Source of the DNA: Buddleja alternifolia
Lineage: Eukaryota > Streptophyta > Magnoliopsida > Lamiales > Scrophulariaceae
DNA: 64,000 bases
Assembly: GCA_019426215.1 (NCBI GenBank)
Contig: CM033396.1
Coordinates: forward strand, 29,465,101-29,529,100
Direction: 5' to 3'
Position 1 is the stretch's first letter. Each line of letters starts with the position of its first letter. The notes under the pieces are model-generated. The model did not search any database, had not been told where the DNA came from, and saw only the letters and a list, made by a program, of their open reading frames with translations. The position numbers and the translations under genes were made by a program. Shown here in pieces: positions 1 to 10,758 of the stretch.

Positions 1-192
1 TGAACTTTGTGGCAGCGGTTCGGCTGAACCGCTGCCAAAAGTCCAATTTTTTTTTTTTTTTTTTTTTGACACCCCTATGACAGCGGTTCGGCTCGAACCG
101 CTGTCATAGGTCCGAACCGAGTACCCCCTATTACAGCAGTTTTCAAAACCGCTGCCATAGGTGCGCTGTAATAGGACTTTTTTGTGGTAGTG
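1..192. mobile_element. Right end of a CACTA (En/Spm-type) DNA transposon
   Basis: The segment ends with GTGGTAGTG at 184-192, the inverse of the CACTACTAC start seen in the complete element at 37,890. It carries the same kind of subterminal palindromes: CAGCGGTT...AACCGCTG units at about 13-40, 80-108 and 134-160, and the phrase GCGCTGTAATAGG just before the end. Such short inverted subterminal repeats are where CACTA transposases bind. The left end lies outside the window, so size and any transposase gene are unknown. No coding sequence is present in this part. Confidence 0.75.
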
Positions 193-399
193 TCAATTTG
201 AACGAATTGTTATTCAAGTTTATTTGAATTATAATGGAGCTTCAAGATTTGTGTTTAAGCTCGTTTGATTGTTAATCGAGTTGAGCTCAAATGAGTATTA
301 ATCGAGCCGAACATGAGTCGATAGAGGATGGCGGCGGTAGATTTGAAAACTTAGAGCTAAACAAATCTTTATAGATTGAGGCGTATCGACGAATCAGAT
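193..399. other. Unannotated spacer
   Basis: AT-rich sequence between the CACTA end and the segmental duplication. No open frame, repeat or regulatory motif stands out. Confidence 0.5.
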
Positions 400-2300
400 A
401 GAGCTATGTACACAATTTCGCCCTGGGACATCACTTGAATTTGGAAGATTTCAAACAAGAGATCTAAGAGAACACTAGATGCTTTTGAGAACTTGTTCAA
501 TTAGCGCTCAAGTGTGAGGGGATCATAACGTGGCTATATGAACTTTTTCATTCCTCCCAAGTCAACAAAATAGACTATTACATTTGCAAAGGATAAAACT
601 AACATTCGTATCCAAGTTTCGTTGTCACTTTGATACTCAAGCATTCACAAATAACTCAAGTGGTGCTAGAGGTTTATCACATAATTCGCAAATTTGTGTA
701 TCTTGATTCTTTCACTAGTTATATTATGCTCTTAGCTACAATTATGACAATAATCCAATTTGTATGAAAATCATCTTCCTCTAAGGGTTACTAATAAAAC
801 AATTCGTAAAACTCAATGATGTACAAGAAGTTACTGTTATCGCTAATCATATTAGAATCCTTGGTAAAATTATTGTGTTAAGCGATGAAAAAGGATAGGA
901 ATCAAATTAGTAGTGTTAATACTTTTTAGTTAAGGATGTCAATCTTCGTCAATTATAATTCTACTACACCTTACTTATTTCTATATCACACATGAGAGCT
1001 TCAATATTCACGTGATGATTAAATCCAAAATGAATACACATAAAGTTTGTTTGACTAAATCTAGCTACACTAAGGTTGATTCCTTTTGTTTGTCAAATAG
1101 AAACTACATTGTTATACCAACGAGCAAAACGAACAAGCAAATGGAAATGAAAATATTTTGCTAAGGATCTGAAAAAATGAGGGAAAATATGGCAACAATT
1201 TTTCAATTATTTTCTTTGAAAAGTATTAAATAGGTTGCTAATTTCATTATTTACTTCGTTTTTGTACTATAATTATGGTCCCGATAACTATTTGCATAAA
1301 CTAACTCATAACATAATTTTGAACTTTTTCCAAAATATTTTGAACATCAATTAAGTGTAGAAACATAATTTTGATACATAAATTATACCTATTGAAACAT
1401 GTTCAATAGGTCTGTTAATAATTCTATATCAATATACTCGTTAAAATCAAGAAAAAATATTTAAAAAACAAGTATAAATGTCAACGATATATATAAATGT
1501 ATATACGCAAACGTGAATCTCACTTACTATAATATATTATAACTTAATATTCAATGTTGAAAATACAAAACGAAAGACAATAAATTAACTTTTATATTTT
1601 TACAAGCATTATTCCCGAGCTCCAACATTCTTAAAGTAAATATTATTTGTCCATGCGCATCCATTTTACTGGTGCAAAGACGGGGGAGGGAAAAAAGGTG
1701 GATTTCTAGTGGCATGGACAGGGAAAAGAGTCAAATAATAGTCAAATAATTGCATATGGAGACCAACAGAAAGATTTATTCTACTTAATGCACTACAAAT
1801 CCAGTCACCTACAGGGAACTTTATAAATAACAGGGAGGACAAATTAGCAAATTAAACATTTGCTATTAACATCACGATATTCCAGACCATTTCACCAAAA
1901 TGTGAGTGCACTATACAAAATATTATTCGAAAACTGAAATATGATAGGGTAGACAGATAAAAGAGCTAGACCTCTTCCTTAGATGTGGTATCCTTTCTCG
2001 TGTTGTGGGTTAGAGATATTGCCAGATTGAGAAGCCAATGTCGGCACAACTCAAGAGAAGGGTAAGAAATTGTTATAAAGACTGAAACCGAGTAAAAATG
2101 AAACGTGTATGATAAAATATGGACAATTTAACTTTTTAAAGAAACAACAACTAATATCCCTGCATCTCAATTTACCCTCATAACCATCCCATATAGAAAA
2201 GAAAACTCACCTTCAGTTTCCTCTTTGAAGCAGGCGAAGGTTTTCTTCCACGATTACTTAACCTACATCCACAAAAAGTTAAAAAAAAAAAATTTGGTGT
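400..2300. repeat. Segmental duplication, copy A
   Basis: About 1.9 kb that reappears, diverged but collinear, at 5,805-10,390. Shared landmarks in order: TTTCAAACAAGAGATC (about 450 / 5,835), TTAGCGC after GTTCAATT (about 505 / 5,885), GAACTTTTTCCAAAATATT (1,321 / 7,392), CAAGCATTATTC (about 1,601 / 7,640), GGCATGGACAGGGAAAAGAG (1,712 / 9,823) and CTACAGGGAACTTTA (about 1,810 / 9,908). Copy A lacks the two insertions found in copy B (about 6,605-7,385 and 7,693-9,795), so it is closer to the ancestral layout. Both boundaries are approximate. Confidence 0.75.
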
Positions 2301-2940
2301 AAGCTCCAGAAGAAGTAACTCGCCTTGACAGATTAGAAATTCTACCAGATATCAAGAGTTGGTTATTGGGTTCTTTTCAACACAACCACTAGTAAAAGAT
2401 CCATTTCCAACTAGCATAGGAATCAAAATAACGGTATATTGGGGGGTTAATACAAGAATTGAGATAAAAACATGAAAAGAACAACCAGGTGGCAACTTGC
2501 ATTAGCATAGGAACATTAGAAGAATAAGCAGTAGAACAAAAAACATCAAAAACCAACTGTGTCAACTATCAGAAAGCAATTATGACACGATTAACTGGTC
2601 ATTGCTAGATTACTAGATTACAAATGTAAACGGCAGAAGAGTATTTTGATCAAGGTTTGAGGATTTCTTGAAATATTGGTAACTAAAACTTTCAAGAAAC
2701 AGATTCAACTAATGCAAAACAATAAAGCCCCTTATCGTCAAAAAACAGAAGCTTACATCTCTGTTGAGGCACTAGGAGCTGCGACAGTCTTCTGCTCCTG
2801 TTAAATAGGTAACACAAACAATCGTATTATATATTAGAACTGATTGCCCCAAAATAAAATAAAATAAGAAGAAGGAATGCAACACCAACATGACCGGACA
2901 AGCTGTCGTTGCCTAGCCATTGCCAGCACCCCTTCCAGAC
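1980..2940 (-). pseudogene. Exon-like fragments of an unidentified basic protein, copy A
   Basis: Read on the minus strand, several short stretches have coding character and plausible splice borders. At about 2,938 a TTTTTCAG acceptor precedes a short open stretch. At about 2,799-2,760 an AG acceptor precedes a frame reading EQKTVAAPSASTE. At about 2,262-2,213 a TGTAG acceptor precedes a frame reading NRGRKPSPASKRKLK followed by a GTGAGT donor. At about 2,070-1,990 a frame reads ASQSGNISNPQHEK before a stop. The residues are basic and Ser/Pro-rich, as in disordered nuclear proteins. The last two pieces recur inverted at 10,424-10,725. I do not recognise the protein and see no complete reading frame; this is probably a gene fragment carried by the duplication. 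Confidence 0.35.
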
Positions 2941-4012
2941 CCTGAAAAACTCAAAAAATAGGGAGTGAAATTGTAATCTGCTTTTTACTGACATGGAATG
3001 AATTCTAATATGCTTTTAATGACAGGCAAACTTATGGTAATTTCTCAAACTTTGGGATGTTTTTGTAATTAAGGTATCACCCAGGGAGTCTCAGTGTAAT
3101 TTACCCTTATTTGAATTAATCTTTCACTAATTCACTTTGGGCTGCACTATTATGTGGACAAACAAAAAAGTACAACGGAAGAACATCACTCATGTTTATT
3201 GCTTTTACAAAGATGTTGTAAATGAAATCTGACACGTCAATTGTTTCCAAATGGCCTAGTGCTTCCAAGATGTAGATTATTTATGAAGACAAGTATGGAA
3301 CGTAATACATAAAAAGCAAAACAATTTAGAAGTTAAGAAATCTAATACTAGAGCAAAGATGCAATAATGATTTGAAAGGGAACAATTTATAATGGGCTGA
3401 CATATGGCATCACATATTCTGTCCGGATGACTATGACAAATTGATGATACACGAATAAATATTACACACGTCTTTTAAATTAAATGGAAGGAGAATGAAT
3501 CCTAGCAGATAATTTAGCAACTGAAAAAGGAGAAAACAAATTAGTTCCCCAATTTTTGTTTCCTTCTTTTCCTGGTTTTGAACTCTCTCACTCTTGTTCT
3601 CCTTCTCCCTGTTTCCGCCTACATCTATGTTATCCTTCATCCCCAAGTTATGTTGCATACACAATACAAAATCTCCACTGAACCAAGTGCGATGAATTAG
3701 TTGAGACTAATTAATTAGATACAATACACAAGTTTTACTACGATTTCCTGTCTTGCAGGAATAACATAACACCATTAATATGGTGGTTTCAGTTTTTAGT
3801 CACATATTTGGTTCACTTCCAGTTGATAACATAGAAGTTAATTTGGAACAATACGGCTGAATGTTGATTGATAAAAGTATTTTGGTTTATTTACCAAGGT
3901 TGGATTGAATTTAGAGCTGGCAATGTTACTGACGAGATTCAATGTATTAATTATTTTTTGAACAATATCAATATATTAATTTGGTGAAATAGTAACCGCT
4001 ATTTTTAAAATT
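2941..4012. other. Intergenic AT-rich stretch
   Basis: No convincing gene. The only open frame of any length (minus, 3,431-3,664) is low-complexity and lacks a recognisable domain. Confidence 0.5.
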
Positions 4013-4017
4013 CTACG

Positions 4018-4548
4018 GCTCTGTTTGTTTATGTTTTTGAGATAAAATTCTGAAAATTTCTCGGGAAATGCGTACTACATGGATTCGTGTGAGAATTGAT
4101 GTGATGTGTGTTTTGTTTGTTTATGTTTTTAAATAGTGGTTGAGATTCGTAAAATGTGTCAAATCAATAATAATTGGTTGATATATGATGGGTTAAATAA
4201 TTGAGTTAGTTATTTGTGTAATGATTATGTGAATAAATAAATAATAGAATAAGATAGATAGATATATAAAGTTAATTTAATATTAATATATTTTGAAATT
4301 TGAAATTTATTATTAATATATAGTAAAAGTGGAAGATTGAATAAAAAAGTAATGATTGGAGGAAATGATGTTGATTGATAAATGTGTGAAATGATTGATA
4401 TAGTGAGTGATAGGTAGTTATATGGGGGATTGAAAAAGTTAAGTTGAAAAAAGTAGAATTTAGATGAAAATGGTTTGTATTATGGATTTTTAGAATTTTG
4501 TGATCCAGGATATTGAAAATGGAATTTGAAAACATAAACAAACAAGGC
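4018..4548. mobile_element. Non-autonomous terminal-inverted-repeat element, copy 1
   Basis: A 531-bp element bounded by GCTCTGTTTGTTTATG on the left and CATAAACAAACAAGGC on the right, which are imperfect inverted repeats. It is flanked by the 5-bp direct repeat CTACG (4,013-4,017 and 4,549-4,553). A diverged second copy lies at about 61,449-61,925 with the same internal order, including TTCTGAAAATTTCTCG near the left end and ACAAACAAGGCCT at the right end. The interior is non-coding; the open frame inside (minus, 4,272-4,541) is shared with copy 2 only because the DNA is repeated. The termini resemble plant hAT-type MITEs, but a 5-bp duplication is short for hAT (8 bp expected), so the superfamily is left open. 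Confidence 0.6.
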
Positions 4549-4553
4549 CTACG

Positions 4554-5804
4554 TATTTCTCTTTCTTGTTCTTTTTTTTTTTGGGTAATTTAGCGTAGCT
4601 CTCTTGCTTGTTCTTTTTGTCTTTGGTAATTTAATTCAATGCGTTTTATGTTGGAAATATCAGTCTATATTCTACCGATGGCTGTCAACAAATTTGATTA
4701 AACCGACCATTACTGATTTTGCAATTTAGTATTAAACAAGACCGAAATATTGTAAAAGTTAATGGATGCTATTGAATAACCTCTAAAGGTCATGAAATGT
4801 GAATGAGATGATTAATTACTCTTAATTACTTCATCGTAGTTTGCTTTTACGGAGATTGTCTATTGTGTATGCAACATGATTAGGGGACGAAGGAAAACTG
4901 AGAGAGGTAGAAATCTAAAAAGGAAGTAAACATAATCAGGAAACTATTTCTTTTTTCCTCCGGTTGGTAAGTTATATTAAGATTATCCCCCATTTTAATT
5001 AAAAAGCCATGTGTATGTTCTCATTTGTGTAACACCAATTTGCCATAAAAGATCCAGAGCGATGCATATACCTTTTCCAAAACAAGACTTAACTAAGCAA
5101 TTAGGATCCATATAAAAAAAGGATATTGGTAAGGAAAGGTCTGATTGAATTTTATACAAGGGATACACTTAAACTATAAAATCCATATGAAGACATTGTC
5201 TGCAAATACTTAAACACAAAGAACATCACTAACTTCCTAGAAGTAGTTAATGTAACAACTTCAATCTGCATCTATTATAAATGTATGAATAACTTTTTTG
5301 TGAGGACTAAAGTAACCTTGTATGAAAATTATTCTAGGAAAAAGTAAGGCTAAGTAAATAAATGTAGTAATTAACTTAATCTAGCTTCTCTCATAAAAAG
5401 ATAATTGTGCATAGTATAGACTTCTCATGTTACACATCATCTTTAATATTATTAACTACTATAATTAGTGAGAAGATTCTTAAGCATTAATTAAATTCCT
5501 GAGTTTTATAAAAAAAAAAAAAATTGTTAATGTGTAACCTAACAACAGAAAAACAAAACTGCATACATGCATATAATCACTGGCACATAATGTCTTGATT
5601 GATGGTTGAAATAGTGAGATTTCTTTGATCTTTTGACTCTCATGCAAGCATTTTTTTTAGTTAATTGTTAATGATATAGATATATGATTCTATTCATAGT
5701 ATTTTTTGTTCACGTTATTTTAGCATTGTATTTTTTCTTTTTCTAGAAATTACAGTTTCTCAGCTTATAAAGTAAGATGAATCTGACATCATTGTTTATT
5801 ACCT
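4554..5804. other. Intergenic AT-rich stretch
   Basis: No gene, no long open frame and no clear repeat apart from short A/T runs (for example about 5,510-5,523). Confidence 0.5.
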
Positions 5805-6604
5805 ATGCACACAATTGCGCTTAGGGAGTAAGTTTCAAACAAGAGATCCAAGGGAACATTAGTTGATGCTTTTAACTTAGTTCAATTAGCGCAAGCTTGA
5901 AAGGATCAAGCAGTGGCAAAATCGCATATCATTGATAACTTTCACCATCTATATTATGCACTTAGGTATGATTATGACAACAATCAAATGTGTACAAATA
6001 TTACCTTCCTCGACAAGATACTAATGAAACAATTAAAATTTTGAAAACATTTAGCATAAAACTCAAAAATGTATAAGCAATATTCATTTTATCATTATTT
6101 ATATTAGAATCCTTGGTAAGAAGTATTGTGTTAAGTATTGGAAAAGGTAAGCTCTTGCATACAAACCAACTTAGTATTAAGACTTTTTACTTAAGGATGC
6201 CAATCTTCGCTAACTATAATTCTATCAAAACCAAACCTTTATTTTTTCTATAAGTCAAACATAGGAGCTTCATTTTTCAGGTGATGATTAAGTGATAAAT
6301 GAACATACATAGAGTTAGTTTGGTTAAACCCAAGTATAATATATAACCTAAGGTGGACTCTTTTTGTTTGTCAAATAAAAAATACATTGATATACCAACA
6401 AGCAAACTAAGCAAACTGAACAAGCGAATGAAAATGGAAGTTTTTCAGGATGCCACTTAAAAAATGAGGAAAAATATGGAGACAATTTTTCAATTATTTT
6501 CTTCTGAAAGTATTAAATAGATTGTTAATTTCATTAGTTACTGTATTTTCGTACTATAATTGTGGTCTCGATAACCATTTGCATTAATTACTCATAACTG
6601 CAAT

Positions 6605-7385
6605 ATTGTTTTTGTGTAGCTTTTGTAGTTAATATTGGTTGAGTAATAATATTCACATGTAAAAGTTTTTTATTTAAATTTTTATGACTAAATAAATTAG
6701 AAATTGAAAGAAATAACGGCTTAAGACAAGACAAACTAAAACATTATGAGTACTAAAAGCTAAATTAAATTAATTGGTATCAACAAGTCCAGTTCGTAGA
6801 TTAAAGTCAGTTATATTTTCATTTAAATCTGAATAGACTCTTTTTATCAAACCCAACTCAAGGAATCGTATTTTATGAACACATGTTGGCACAAGTAAAT
6901 AACAAGGCTACATTGGAATAGTAATATTATTTAATAATAGTTGATTTGAAATTTTAACTTGATTTAGTAATATATTCTTTATTCTTAAAGGTGATTTACA
7001 TGATATAGTAATAATTGTTTTCTATAAGTTCCTCGAATTGATTCAAAGTTTAGCATCTTATATAGTGTTTTTACCAAAAAAAGTGAGAAACAAAGAATTT
7101 AACAAATATTTTTCAAAAATATTGAAGAAGCAAAATACAAATTTTATAAAAAATATTCAGTTAGCAGGATTCAAACTCTAACATGTTTAGTTATTTACTA
7201 TCATGTTATCAATCAATAATTACTTTTTAAGCAATGCAAAAAATTAATTTATTAATCACATTTAAGATTTAAAATTTGGAGCCCCAGATCTCAAGAAGAC
7301 GAACAATAGTTGTGATAGTATCGGGAATAATAAATGTTTAAAGTAAAAACATGAAAGTATGGTAACAATACCTTATTCCATACAA
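6605..7385. other. Extra ~780-bp block in copy B of unknown nature
   Basis: Copy A passes directly from its AACTCATAAC motif (about 1,305) to GAACTTTTTCC (about 1,320). In copy B the same two landmarks (about 6,588 and 7,391) are about 800 bp apart. The block is AT-rich and non-coding, and no terminal inverted repeats or target duplication were recognised, so insertion here or deletion from copy A are both possible. Confidence 0.4.
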
Positions 7386-7692
7386 GGGGTATGAACTTTT
7401 TCCAAAATATTTTTGAACTTCAAATTTAGGTATAGAAATATGATTTTAGGTAACAAAAAATAAAAGTTTAGGTTTCAATAGATATGTTATTAATTTGGCT
7501 ATAATCAAGAAAAAGTTTTAAAAAACAAGTATAAAACGTCAAATATTTATATATGTATATACACAAATGTGAATCACGTATTCAAAAGATTATAACATTC
7601 AATGTTGAAAAAAAAAGACAATAAATCAACTTTTAATTTACAAGCATTATTCACGAGCTCCAATATTTAATGTAAATACTATTTGTCCACGT

Positions 7693-8720
7693 TGTGACAT
7701 CCGTATTTTTTTATCTATATATTGGTATTACTTCACTAACATACATATGCATATTATAATTTGGGATCTATACTAGGATTAATATTTTAGTTGTACTAAT
7801 TATTAAAATACCACTTAGTGTTAGTTATAGGGTCACCCTTGATTAGAATGTTCCCACATGTTCTACTTCCAAAATATATTAAAAAGAATAATTATATATG
7901 TATGTGTGTGTGTATATGTATAAGTTCACCTCCTCTTTACTTTCACCTACACCAAACCTTATATTTCTTTTTTCCTCTCTCTAACATGGAACATGCAAGA
8001 CTCTCCATCTTCAATCTTACAACCCAAAGTATTCAGATTTAACAAGAATCACTTCTCTAAGAGTCTCCTTTCCAAATCCCTCGAGTAATTTCAACTCCTT
8101 CACAAGTTTTACCTTAAAAACAACCACCGTGGCAATCTGTATTTCGAGCTAATGCAACAGGCAATCCAAAATAAGTGAGAAATTTTACTTGAAAGCTAAC
8201 ATCCTAAGATTTCCATAGCCACTTAAATCAAGGTAATCCAATTTATTTACTATTAATTTTTAATATGACCCTGTTGAGAGCACAAAAATCGCAATTTTGT
8301 TCAATTTTAATTAAATTGAGGATAATTTTTTGCATCCTTTCCACCCTTATGGCTATCCATGACTTTCCTACGTTGTGTAAATTATACAGAATTTTAAATT
8401 ATTTTTCAAATTATTATAAATGCTTTACATTTTCAAGATGTGCATGAAATTAAATCTTCTATAGAATATAATCTGATATTGATGCATTAAAATTTTATTA
8501 TACTCATGCATGTGTTAGCTTTCACTTCTTAGTGCTGATTCTATATGGGAATACTTGAACAATTTTGTAAAAATTGATAATAGTTAATAAATGTTGATAA
8601 ACTATTTAGAATATAAGAAAGAAATCTAATTTTCTAAGAAATAATATTTAACACATGAATTTAAATTAAAAATCAGTCTTAACCCTTGCTTTCTCATCTT
8701 TAGTTGTATGGTAAACAATG

Positions 8721-8759
<39 letters not shown>

Positions 8760-9795
8760 TTTGCTTATATGAGCCGAGGATGAGCGAGATGTGTCAATAA
8801 GACAGTAGGGTGGGTAATATTGGCGTGGTTGAAAGTTGAGTCTATTGTACTACGCCGAATGCAATGATATATTGCATGAATATTACGTGTAACGATTGTG
8901 TCATGCTTGGAATAAATGAATACATGACTTGTGAAGTAAAAGGATTTATGATTTCGTTTTGGATGAAATTTTATAGCATAACTTTGTGCTTATCATGTGA
9001 ATATGTGGTGCTTGTTGTGGTTCGTAACTAATATTGGGGTGGATGTGGATGTTCATTTGGTTTTGAGCAAAATATTATAACACATTGGTAATGGATACAT
9101 GGGTGAGTGACGTGTAGAGGTGGGAGGCAAGAGGCCATGGGAATGGAGCGTTAATGGTTGAGCTCACTTGTGCAACTAAGACCGTGACACCATTACACTT
9201 GGAGTTAATGATTGCATGCTTATTGTTAGATGTTAACAAATAATTTAAATAGTTGTTTTGGTGAATATGAGATTGTGTCTTTCGTTTGTCAAGTTATTCG
9301 ACGTGATTGTTGAATTCTATAAAAACTCATAAATTGGAAGTAAGTTACTCTCTATTAAGCTATGAACTAAATAAGTACCCTTAATGTTATATTACTTATT
9401 AGTGATGTGTGCTTGTGTGGTGTTCTCGTGGTGTACAGGACTGAGCTTTATAGCTCATACCTTCATTATCTCTTTTCCAGGATAGTAGGTGAATTGGATA
9501 TTAGACGGGTCTACTGTACAACATCCTCAATCGAGAGCATTACTTTGTCATAGTTGTGTCTTCTATTTAGACTGGGTATATACGAATGTACTAAATATTT
9601 ATTTTCATTTGATGTAATTTCTTCACATTGAGATTGTACTGGAATTCTATTATGAATACTGGCCGTATGCCACTACTATTAGATATTATTGTCCAGGCTT
9701 ATTATTTTGCTATTTCTTTGGCTGTAGAGTCGCTGGAGTACCAGGATAGTGATAACCCATCTCCTCGGAGGGCCCCATTGGGATGGGTTGTTACA
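7693..9795 (+). mobile_element. Solo LTR, probably Ty3/Gypsy type
   Basis: About 2.1 kb beginning TGTGACATCC and ending GGGTTGTTACA, that is TG...CA with inverted terminal TGT(G/T)ACA, as is common in plant Gypsy LTRs. The flanks are CACGT (7,688-7,692) and CACGG (9,796-9,800), a 4-of-5 match to a target duplication. It interrupts copy B exactly where copy A (around 1,670) runs through a related sequence. No gag-pol, primer-binding site or second LTR adjoins it, which indicates LTR-LTR recombination. The 84-codon frame at 9,628-9,882 crosses the LTR end and is not a gene. Confidence 0.7.
8723..8756. repeat. (AT)n microsatellite
   Basis: An uninterrupted run of alternating A and T of about 34 bases inside the solo LTR. 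Confidence 0.9.
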
Positions 9796-10078
9796 CACGG
9801 GAAAAGAAAAGGCAGCATTATATGGCATGGACAGGGAAAAGAGTTAAATAATTGCATATGGCGACAAAAAGATTTAGTCTAATTAATGCACCACCAATGT
9901 TGTCATCTACAGGGAACTTTACAAATAGCAGGGAGAACAAAGTAAACCGACCACGACATGATAGAAAATTAATTACACTTTTTGCTCTAACATCAAGATA
10001 TTCATTCAGAGACCATTCAACCAAAATGTTTGTGCACTGTACACAATATTTATTTGAAAACTGAAATACAACAGGTTA

Positions 10079-10725
10079 GATAGATAACATGAGCAGACCT
10101 CTTCCTTAGACGTGAAACTCTTCTTGTGTTGTGGGTTAGAAATTTTTCATTGAGCAGCCAGTGTGTGCACAACTGAAGAGAAGTGCAAGAAAATGTTTTA
10201 AAGACTGGAAAATGAGAATGAAAAAAAAAGGCATGTTTATGATAAATTATGGACAATTTGACGTTTAAAGCAACAACTAATATCCCTGCATCTCAATTTA
10301 CACTCGGAACTACCCTGTATAGAAAAGTAAACTCACCTTCAGTTCCCTCTTTGATAGATGAGAAGATTTTCTTCCACGATTACTTAAAACTTTTTATTTT
10401 TCATTGTTTAGGATGTAGGTTAAGTAATCGTGGAAATAAATCTTCTCATCTTTCAAAGAGGGAACTGAAGGTGAATTTCCTTTTCTATATAGGCTAGTTC
10501 TGAGTGTAAATTGAAATGCCAAGATATAGTTGTTGTTGCTTTAAACGTCAATATGTCCATAATTTATCATACACGTCATATTTCCACGGTTTCCGGTCTT
10601 TAAACATGTTCTTACACTTCTCTTGAGTTGTGCACACATTGGCTTCTCAATCTGGGAAAATCTCTAACCCACAACACAAGAAAAATAGTACCACATCTAA
10701 GAAGAGGTCTGGGCTTGTTATCTGT
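10079..10725. repeat. Large near-palindrome (inverted duplication of copy A/B sequence)
   Basis: The left arm (10,079-10,388) and right arm (about 10,424-10,725) are reverse complements over about 300 bp, separated by only about 35 bp. Paired landmarks: AGACCTCTTCC at about 10,097 against AAGAAGAGGTCT at about 10,699; GTGTTGTGGGTTAGA at about 10,126 against TCTAACCCACAACAC at about 10,664; GACGTTTAAAGCAACAAC at 10,260 against GTTGTTGCTTTAAACGTC at about 10,531; CACCTTCAGTTCCCTCTTTG at 10,336 against CAAAGAGGGAACTGAAGGTG at 10,454. By eye identity is about 85%. The same sequence is present once, uninverted, in copy A (about 1,960-2,270). A transcript through it would fold into a long imperfect hairpin. 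No promoter was identified. Confidence 0.85.
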
Positions 10726-10758
10726 CTAAGGAAGAGCAGGCAATAGAGAGACTATTAC

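Larger units (their letters stand above)
5805..10390. repeat. Segmental duplication, copy B (interrupted)
   Basis: Second copy of the 400-2,300 segment, in the same orientation, stretched to about 4.6 kb by two extra blocks: about 6,605-7,385, with no counterpart in copy A, and the solo LTR at 7,693-9,795. The remaining pieces align collinearly with copy A. Its distal end (10,079-10,390) forms the left arm of the inverted repeat at 10,079-10,725. Confidence 0.7.

Noticed and set aside
4272..4541. Conserved small protein shared with 61,662-62,153
   Set aside because: The similarity follows from the shared inverted-repeat element; the frame is low-complexity and has indels between copies.
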